Origin: Actinomycetota bacterium
GTDB lineage: Bacteria; Actinomycetota; Humimicrobiia; Humimicrobiales; Humimicrobiaceae
DNA: 21,412 nt
Direction of reading: 5' to 3'
Assembly: GCA_023380915.1 (NCBI GenBank)
Contig: JAMCSM010000179.1
Location: forward strand, 1-21,412
Shown here: positions 16,611 to 21,412 of the stretch, piece by piece
How the letters are laid out: each line of letters starts with the position of its first letter
Position numbering within the stretch: the stretch's first letter is position 1
Notes under the pieces: model-generated
Seen by the model: the letters and a program-made list of their open reading frames with translations, nothing else
What the model was told of the DNA's origin: nothing
The model's database searches: none
Position numbers and translations under genes: made by a program

Positions 16611-17596
16611 AAATTACTTATTCTGAGGCAATAGCTCTGGCAATAAAAGAAGAAATGATAAGAGACCCGCACTTAAGCCTGATTGGCGAAGACGTAGGGA
16701 GATACGGAGGGGTTTTTAAGGCTACAAAAGGTCTTTATGAGGAGTTCGGAACTGAAAGAGTAAAGGATACCCCCATTTCAGAAACTGCCCTACTGGGTGC
16801 AGCTGTGGGCTCAGCCATTCTTGGATTCAGGGTTATTGCTGAAATTATGTATATAGATTTCCTGACAGTTGGTGTAGATCAGCTTATAAATCAGGCAGCC
16901 AAGATTCATTATATGTCCGGGGGGAAACTTAAAGTTCCGATTGTTGTAAGGACGCAATGCGGGGCTGGAATAAGGAATGCTGCACAGCACTCACAATGCC
17001 TTGAAGCATGGTATATGCATATTCCCGGATTGAAAGTGGTAATGCCTTCGACGCCTTATGATGCAAAAGGCCTTTTAAAAAGTGCAATAAGGGATAACAA
17101 TCCTGTGCTTTTTATCGAACATAAAAAATTATATTCAATAAAGGGTGAAGTTCCAAAAAAAGAGTATATAGTAAAAATCGGAAAAGCAGATATTAAAAAA
17201 ACGGGAAATGATATCACCATTATCAGTAATTCCTATATGGTTATGACAGCATTAAAAACTGCAGAAATCCTTGACAGGGATTTCGGAGTAAATTGTGAAG
17301 TTCTGGATTTAAGGTCTATTTCTCCTCTGGATGAAGATGCTATTATAAGTTCTGTGAAAAAAACAAATAAGGCTATAGTGCTTCATGAAGCCTGTGAGCA
17401 GGGTGGAATAAGCGGGGAAATAACTTCTATAATACAAAAAGAAGCTTTTGATTATCTGGACTATCCGGTCTTAAGAATTGGTGCTCCAAATACTCCTGTT
17501 CCTTACAATCCACAGCTCGAAGACCTTTTTATACCTGATGTTGATGGAATTTTAAGGAAAATCATTTCCCACTTCAAGTTAGTAAAGAGAACATAA
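16607..17596 (+). CDS. E1 beta subunit, second acetoin/2-oxoacid dehydrogenase
   Basis: The 329-residue protein has IGEDVG (Glu28), DTPISE (Glu59), HYMSGGKLKVP and AAQHSQ (His128), then the C-terminal transketolase domain with PNTPVPYNPQLEDLFIP. It is the partner of the E1 alpha encoded just upstream (ATGA overlap). Compared with the first beta subunit (9978-10991) it is slightly shorter, lacking part of the segment after HK-LY in the middle of the protein. The TIM-like gene follows after 96 bp, probably in the same transcript, though a possible weak promoter lies in the gap. Family membership is secure; the substrate is unknown. Confidence 0.93.
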   Translation: MKITYSEAIALAIKEEMIRDPHLSLIGEDVGRYGGVFKATKGLYEEFGTERVKDTPISETALLGAAVGSAILGFRVIAEIMYIDFLTVGVDQLINQAAKIHYMSGGKLKVPIVVRTQCGAGIRNAAQHSQCLEAWYMHIPGLKVVMPSTPYDAKGLLKSAIRDNNPVLFIEHKKLYSIKGEVPKKEYIVKIGKADIKKTGNDITIISNSYMVMTALKTAEILDRDFGVNCEVLDLRSISPLDEDAIISSVKKTNKAIVLHEACEQGGISGEITSIIQKEAFDYLDYPVLRIGAPNTPVPYNPQLEDLFIPDVDGILRKIISHFKLVKRT

Positions 17597-17616
17597 AAGT
17601 TTAAGCCCTTATAAGT

Positions 17617-17645
17617 TTGACGGTTAATAATACAATTTATTAAAA
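17617..17645 (+). promoter_or_regulatory. Possible weak promoter before the TIM-like gene
   Basis: A good -35-like TTGACG at 17617-17622 is followed by poor -10 matches: TATTAA at 15-bp or TTAAAA at 17-bp spacing. It may give separate expression of the TIM-like gene. Confidence 0.25.
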
Positions 17646-17692
17646 AGTTATTTCGCTAAAAAAATAAATATTAATTTGGAGGCAGTCAAATT

Positions 17693-18481
17693 GTGAAAAA
17701 GTTATTATTATGTACAAGCTGGAAAATGAATTTAAGTGTTAGAGAAAGCATTGATTATGCAAAAAAATTAAATAATTTTGTTAATGAAAGTTTACCCGAA
17801 AACTCCAAAATAGAAATATTCATATTGCCTGATTTTTTGCCTCTTTATGCGATTTCCCAGGAAATTGGAAGATCAAGATTAAAATTTGGGGCACAGGACT
17901 GTTTTTGGGAGGATAAAGGAGCTTTTACCGGGGAAGTAAGTCCGATGATTTTAAGGGATATTGGCTGCAGCTATATTCTCGTGGGTCATCCGGAAAGAAT
18001 AACTTATCTGAAAGAAGATTCCGAAATGATAAATAAAAAGTTAAAAGCCTGCCTGAGAAATAACATTACACCAGTTTTGCTTGTTATTGAAAGAGAGAAA
18101 AAGGTAGATATCGGAAAAACATGCAACATGTTAATGGAACAGCTTTTTCCGTATCTTGAGGGTATTCATAAAAGAGAATTAAATAAAATAATAATGATTT
18201 ATGAACCTGCATGGGCAATTGGAACAACAAGTTCGGCGCCGGTGGAACATACTCATCAGATACTTTCAATTTTAAGGGATGCACTCGACGAAAAGTTTGG
18301 TAAAGGTGCCGGTCAGAAGCAGTTATTTATGTATGGCGGAGGAGTTACGCTTGAAAGTGCAAAGGATATAATGGAACTGGACAATATAAATGGAATCGGA
18401 ATGGGCAAAGCCGGTTTAAATTTTGACTTTTTTGCCGGTGCAATAAAACTTGCAATAGAACTGGAAAAAAGACTAAATTAA
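17693..18481 (+). CDS. Triosephosphate-isomerase-like sugar-phosphate isomerase
   Basis: The 262-residue protein has the full TIM-barrel order of triosephosphate isomerase. Lys11 lies in TSWKMN, His99 in VGHPER and Glu171 in IYEPAWAIGT. Several positions depart from the housekeeping enzyme: NWKMN reads SWKMN, GHSERR reads GHPERI, the flexible loop GTGK reads GTTS, and YGGSV reads YGGGV. The catalytic Lys, His and Glu remain, but the phosphate and substrate contacts differ. It is more likely a paralogue for another ketose phosphate, such as the erythrulose-phosphate isomerases EryH/LerI, than the glycolytic enzyme. The start is GTG with GGAGG ten bases upstream. It follows the second E1 operon by 96 bp and precedes an AllA-like gene by 118 bp. 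Confidence 0.85.
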   Translation: MKKLLLCTSWKMNLSVRESIDYAKKLNNFVNESLPENSKIEIFILPDFLPLYAISQEIGRSRLKFGAQDCFWEDKGAFTGEVSPMILRDIGCSYILVGHPERITYLKEDSEMINKKLKACLRNNITPVLLVIEREKKVDIGKTCNMLMEQLFPYLEGIHKRELNKIIMIYEPAWAIGTTSSAPVEHTHQILSILRDALDEKFGKGAGQKQLFMYGGGVTLESAKDIMELDNINGIGMGKAGLNFDFFAGAIKLAIELEKRLN

Positions 18482-18599
18482 GATTTTTGAATGCTATAAT
18501 TTTCATAAACTTTAAAAAATTTAAAAAAATGTATTGTAATGAATCACTTCTTTAGTTAAATTTAGAAGGTGTAAATTAATAAAAAGAAAGGGTAGAACA

Positions 18600-19130
18600 A
18601 TGGAGAACTTAAAAGTAATTGAATTAAAGGTTGAACGATTGGACAAAAAAAATTTTAATCCTTATGGAGAAATAATTGGTCCGCAAAAAGTTAAGGCCGA
18701 TCTTGAGAATGACGATATTGCTTTTTATCCTGGATTAAGCAATATAGAATTGACCAGGCAGGGTGGAATGTTTTCATGGCTGGAAGTAAAAAAACCGAGG
18801 AAATTTATTTGTGAAAATTTAGAAAGACACATAAATTGCACTGAATCGATGATACCTTTTGGCGGTACTTCAATATGTGTGGTTGCCCTTTCAAAAAATA
18901 TGAAAGACCCCAAATCTCCAGTAGATGTTGAAAGTATAAAAGCTTTCTTTATGGATGGCTCACTTGCCATAAATTTAAAAAAAGGTGCATGGCATTGGAT
19001 ACCCTTTCCAATTTCTGAAAAGGCGTCTTTTATAGTGGTTTTTGAAAAAGAAACCCATAAAAAAGATCTTGAGATAATTGACCTGAAAAAAGAATATAAT
19101 CTTTCAGCTAAACTTATGTTTGAAAAATAA
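18600..19130 (+). CDS. Ureidoglycolate lyase (AllA)-family protein
   Basis: The 176-residue protein has the small cupin-like AllA pattern: NFNPYGEII near the N-terminus, LERHINCTESMIPFGG in the middle, a VESIKAFFMDGSLAINLKKG block, then GAWHWIPFPI and a final FIVVFEKE strand. AllA releases glyoxylate and urea from ureidoglycolate. No allantoin or purine gene accompanies it here, so it may act on another small hydroxy-acid or sugar-acid compound. AAAGGG precedes the ATG. It probably shares a transcript with the TIM-like gene. It converges on the SDR gene, with a hairpin between them. The family is fairly secure; the reaction is uncertain. Confidence 0.75.
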   Translation: MENLKVIELKVERLDKKNFNPYGEIIGPQKVKADLENDDIAFYPGLSNIELTRQGGMFSWLEVKKPRKFICENLERHINCTESMIPFGGTSICVVALSKNMKDPKSPVDVESIKAFFMDGSLAINLKKGAWHWIPFPISEKASFIVVFEKETHKKDLEIIDLKKEYNLSAKLMFEK

Positions 19131-19146
19131 TTATTTATCCATATCC

Positions 19147-19190
19147 ATGATTTCACATCAGGCTTATTTTCAATAATCTGGTGTTATCAT
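19147..19190. terminator. Imperfect hairpin between convergent genes, possible bidirectional terminator
   Basis: Three stacked stems with small internal loops can form: ATGAT/ATCAT, ACATCAG/CTGGTGT (one G-U pair) and TTATT/AATAA around a TTC loop. It sits in the 91-bp gap between the AllA-like (+) and SDR (-) stops. No long T-run follows on either strand. The 9-bp word TGGTGTTAT occurs twice, 18 bp apart (19179 and 19197). Confidence 0.4.
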
Positions 19191-19221
19191 CAGAATTGGT
19201 GTTATATTTATATTATTAGTA

Positions 19222-19992
19222 TTATTTAATGCTGTAACCACCGTCAATTATAATATTCTGGCCGGTTATCATGTCCGTTGCATCGCTTGCCAGGAATAAG
19301 GCAACAGCGGCAATTTCAATTGGTTCGTTAAACCTTCCTGTGGGAATTACTTTTTTGGTAGCCTCTCCTTTTTCTCCTACCCATACAGTTCTTCCCATTT
19401 CTGTCAGAGTAACTATTGGTGATATTGCATTGACATTAATACCATATTTCGCCCATTCAATTGCAAAATTCATGGTCAGCCCTATGACACCTGCTTTGCT
19501 TGCGGTATATGCTGCATGCTGGTCAAAAGCAATCGGCCCGGCTATTGAAGCGATATTGACAATTTTACCCTTTTTATTTTTTATCATTTCTATTGCAACT
19601 GCCTGTGACAACATAAATATTGCTTTTAAATTTATTGCAATGGTTTTATCCCACATTTCTTCAGTAATTTTTTCCGCATCATCAACAAGAGCGATACCTG
19701 CACTATTTACCAGGATGTCGATTCTGCCAAATTTTTCAATACTGTCAGACACGATTTTTTTGATATTTGCCGAATTTGAAAGATCGTAAACAAGCGGCAG
19801 GCTTTTTCTCCCGGTTTTAGCTATTTCTGCAGCTGCATCCCTTACCTTTTCATCCATATCAACCAGAATGATATCTGCACCTTTTTCAGCAAATAATCCT
19901 GCAATTGCTTTTCCTATACCTTTTGCTGAACCTGTAATAAGCGCAACTTTGCCTGAAAGTCCGAAATTTTTATCAAATCCTTTAAATTCCAT
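19222..19992 (-). CDS. Short-chain dehydrogenase/reductase (SDR), NAD-type
   Basis: The 256-residue classical SDR has a TGSAKGIG glycine motif (20-27) and Asp45 at the end of the second strand, which predicts NAD(H). It has NSAG in place of NNAG, Asn121, and the catalytic Ser149, Tyr162 (YTASK) and Lys166. The start chosen is the ATG at 19992, because GAAAGGAGAGGTT lies directly before it on the - strand. The longer TTG frame from 20007 would start inside that ribosome site. Many polyol, sugar and 2-deoxy-sugar dehydrogenases belong here, along with 3-oxoacyl reductases; the context favours a polyol or sugar-acid oxidation. It diverges from the isomerase/epimerase gene across 288 bp. Confidence 0.92.
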   Translation of the reverse strand: MEFKGFDKNFGLSGKVALITGSAKGIGKAIAGLFAEKGADIILVDMDEKVRDAAAEIAKTGRKSLPLVYDLSNSANIKKIVSDSIEKFGRIDILVNSAGIALVDDAEKITEEMWDKTIAINLKAIFMLSQAVAIEMIKNKKGKIVNIASIAGPIAFDQHAAYTASKAGVIGLTMNFAIEWAKYGINVNAISPIVTLTEMGRTVWVGEKGEATKKVIPTGRFNEPIEIAAVALFLASDATDMITGQNIIIDGGYSIK

Positions 19993-20127
19993 AACCTCTC
20001 CTTTCAATTATAAATGTTATAAAGAATTTTAAAAAATTTATTGATTTGTGAAACTAAATATAATTTTATTTTACTTTTATAAAAAGTTCAAACTATTCAA
20101 TTCTGTACTCTTGGAAACTATTATTTA

Positions 20128-20157
20128 ATTGCGTTTATGCAATAAGTTGCTTATAAT
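20128..20157 (+). promoter_or_regulatory. Candidate promoter with overlapping operator
   Basis: TTGCGT (20129-20134), a 17-bp spacer and a perfect TATAAT (20152-20157) form a sigma-A-like promoter 124 bp before the isomerase/epimerase start. Overlapping it, ATTGC-GTTTAT-GCAAT and GCAA-TAAG-TTGC give three alternating half-sites, suggesting repressor binding within the divergent SDR/isomerase region. Confidence 0.5.
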
Positions 20158-20280
20158 GAATTTAATTTTACTTTATTGATTAATTCAGGAAGTTAAATAG
20201 TTAATCCAGCAAATGAATTATAAATTTACAAATTCTACTTATATTATTATTTATCAAAATGATTGTGGAGGATAGTAACT

Positions 20281-21255
20281 ATGGAAGCAAAATTTTCAAC
20301 GACTCTTGGGATTTTTGGAAATCAGGGGGACAGATGGTGCTCGAGTTACAAAACTGACAAGTCTGTTGAGGAACTTTTTGAAGCTGCCGGCAAAGTGAAA
20401 GATCTTGACGGGGTTGAGTTATTCGGGACATGGCATATAAATGAAAATAACATCGATTTGATAAAAAAACTTGCAGACAAATATAATTTTGGCATCAGCA
20501 CACTTATCGTAGACCTTTTTGTCAATCCAAAATATGGTATGGGGTCCCTGGCTTCTTTCGACCCTAAAATAAGAAAAGATGCTATTGAAGATATAAAAAA
20601 ATATATGGATATTGCACCAAAACTAAAATGCAATATCCTGGATATATGGCTTGGCCAGGATGGTTATGATTATCTTTTCCAGGTTGATTACATAAAAGCC
20701 TGGGATTTTTTAATGGATTCGTTCAGGGAATGTGCAGACCATAACAAGAAAGTTAAATTGTCCATTGAATATAAGATCAGGGAACCCAGGAATCACTCAT
20801 ATGTTTCCACAGTGGGAAAAGCTCTTACGATGATTGAAAAAATTGGAAGGGATAATCTTGGTATTACTATGGATGTGGGCCATGGATTTTTTGCATATGA
20901 AAATGTTGCTGAATCCATCGCAATGTGCAAATTATTTGGAGACAGGCTTTTCCATATGCATTTTAACGATAACTATGGTTTTGCAGATGACGATCTTATT
21001 GTCGGTTCATCACATTTCCAGGATTATCTTGAGATTTTATACTGGTTGAAAAGAACTGGTTATAATGGCTGGTATTCACTGGACCAATTTCCTTACCGGG
21101 ATGAGGGTATAGGTGCATGCAGGGAAAGCATTGCGATGCTTAAATCGATGATGAAAATTGTTGACAGGATTGATGATAAGGAATTTGATAAAATCGTTTC
21201 TGAATGTGATGCGGTAAAATCCATGGCTTTCTTAAGAAAAATAATATTTCAATAA
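20281..21255 (+). CDS. TIM-barrel sugar-phosphate isomerase/epimerase (AP-endonuclease-2 family)
   Basis: From the ATG at 20281 the protein has 324 residues. The ATG follows GTGGAGGATAGTAACT, so the longer TTG frame from 20263 would include the ribosome site and is rejected. The metal-binding landmarks of the xylose-isomerase-like barrel appear in order: SIEYKIRE (Glu), MDVGHGFF (Asp, His), HMHFNDN (His, Asp) and a final SLDQFPYRD strand, where Asp stands in the position often held by Glu. Members interconvert or epimerise sugars such as L-rhamnose, tagatose, hydroxypyruvate or tetrulose phosphates (EryC-like). It is divergent from the SDR gene and has its own likely promoter. The substrate is unknown. 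Confidence 0.85.
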   Translation: MEAKFSTTLGIFGNQGDRWCSSYKTDKSVEELFEAAGKVKDLDGVELFGTWHINENNIDLIKKLADKYNFGISTLIVDLFVNPKYGMGSLASFDPKIRKDAIEDIKKYMDIAPKLKCNILDIWLGQDGYDYLFQVDYIKAWDFLMDSFRECADHNKKVKLSIEYKIREPRNHSYVSTVGKALTMIEKIGRDNLGITMDVGHGFFAYENVAESIAMCKLFGDRLFHMHFNDNYGFADDDLIVGSSHFQDYLEILYWLKRTGYNGWYSLDQFPYRDEGIGACRESIAMLKSMMKIVDRIDDKEFDKIVSECDAVKSMAFLRKIIFQ

Positions 21256-21332
21256 TAATCCGGTAATAAATATAACTATTAAATTTATTATTCACGTAAA
21301 AGTAAAAACTATGTTCAGTGCAGGTGAAATTA

Positions 21333-21412
21333 ATGAAAGACAGCCTAAATCTTGAAGACTTCAAAAAAATAATCAAAAACATAAATAGCGTCAACCATTG
21401 TTTTATCTCCGG
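21333..21412 (+). CDS. Start of an unidentified gene, 3' truncated by window edge
   Basis: An ATG at 21333 follows AGGTGAAATTA, a good ribosome site, and opens 26 complete codons (beginning MKDSLNLEDFKKIIKN) to the end of the window without a stop. It lies 77 bp after the isomerase/epimerase gene on the same strand, so it is probably in the same transcript. Too little is visible to assign a family. Confidence 0.6.
   Translation, partial: MKDSLNLEDFKKIIKNINSVNHCFIS

Noticed and set aside
19993..20007. TTG start for the SDR gene
   Set aside because: These codons form the AAAGGAGAGG ribosome site for the ATG at 19992.
20263..20280. TTG start for the isomerase/epimerase gene
   Set aside because: The segment contains the GGAGG ribosome site for the ATG at 20281, so it is leader rather than coding.

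Overview
The window is about 21.4 kb of AT-rich bacterial DNA (standard code, AGGAGG-like ribosome sites). It looks like a chromosomal catabolic region of an anaerobic or fermentative, low-GC bacterium. The phylum cannot be fixed from the sequence; Gram-positive-type or candidate-phylum anaerobes are possible. There is no rRNA, tRNA, CRISPR array, transposase or phage gene that I can see. The theme is breakdown of a sugar or polyol.

Left block (1-10991, all + strand, probably one or two operons). It opens with the 3' part of a uroporphyrinogen-decarboxylase-family (URO-D/MtaA-like) protein. A CcdA-like membrane thiol protein overlaps it. Then come a zinc polyol/sorbitol-type dehydrogenase, an FGGY sugar kinase, an L-fucose/L-arabinose-isomerase-like protein, a second and complete URO-D-family protein, a class II ketose-bisphosphate-aldolase-like protein, and a two-gene acetoin/2-oxoacid dehydrogenase E1 (alpha and beta). 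The E1 alpha carries its own N-terminal lipoyl domain. Isomerase, kinase and aldolase form the classical order for turning an aldose into DHAP plus an aldehyde.

Middle block (10992-12992). A 461-bp AT-rich non-coding stretch with two palindromes precedes a DUF4214-type protein gene, which converges on a small XRE-family regulator gene. The two genes share a GTTGACA-N6-TCAACAT dyad upstream, suggesting that the regulator controls both.

Right block (12993-21412). A YqhD/BdhA-type iron-containing alcohol dehydrogenase and an MFS transporter lie on the - strand. A second E1 alpha/beta pair (no lipoyl domain), a divergent triosephosphate-isomerase-like protein and a ureidoglycolate-lyase-family protein follow on +. 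Then come an SDR oxidoreductase on - and a TIM-barrel sugar-phosphate isomerase/epimerase on +, divergent from each other. The start of one more + gene runs off the end.

Most notable: two E1 pairs with no E2 or E3 in the window, one with a built-in lipoyl domain; an aldolase lacking a canonical zinc ligand; and a TIM-like enzyme with several altered active-site positions. Together with the URO-D paralogues these suggest a pathway that is not a standard sugar route. TIM-like isomerase, TIM-barrel isomerase and FGGY kinase recall the erythritol (EryH/EryC/EryA) logic. That parallel is inference.
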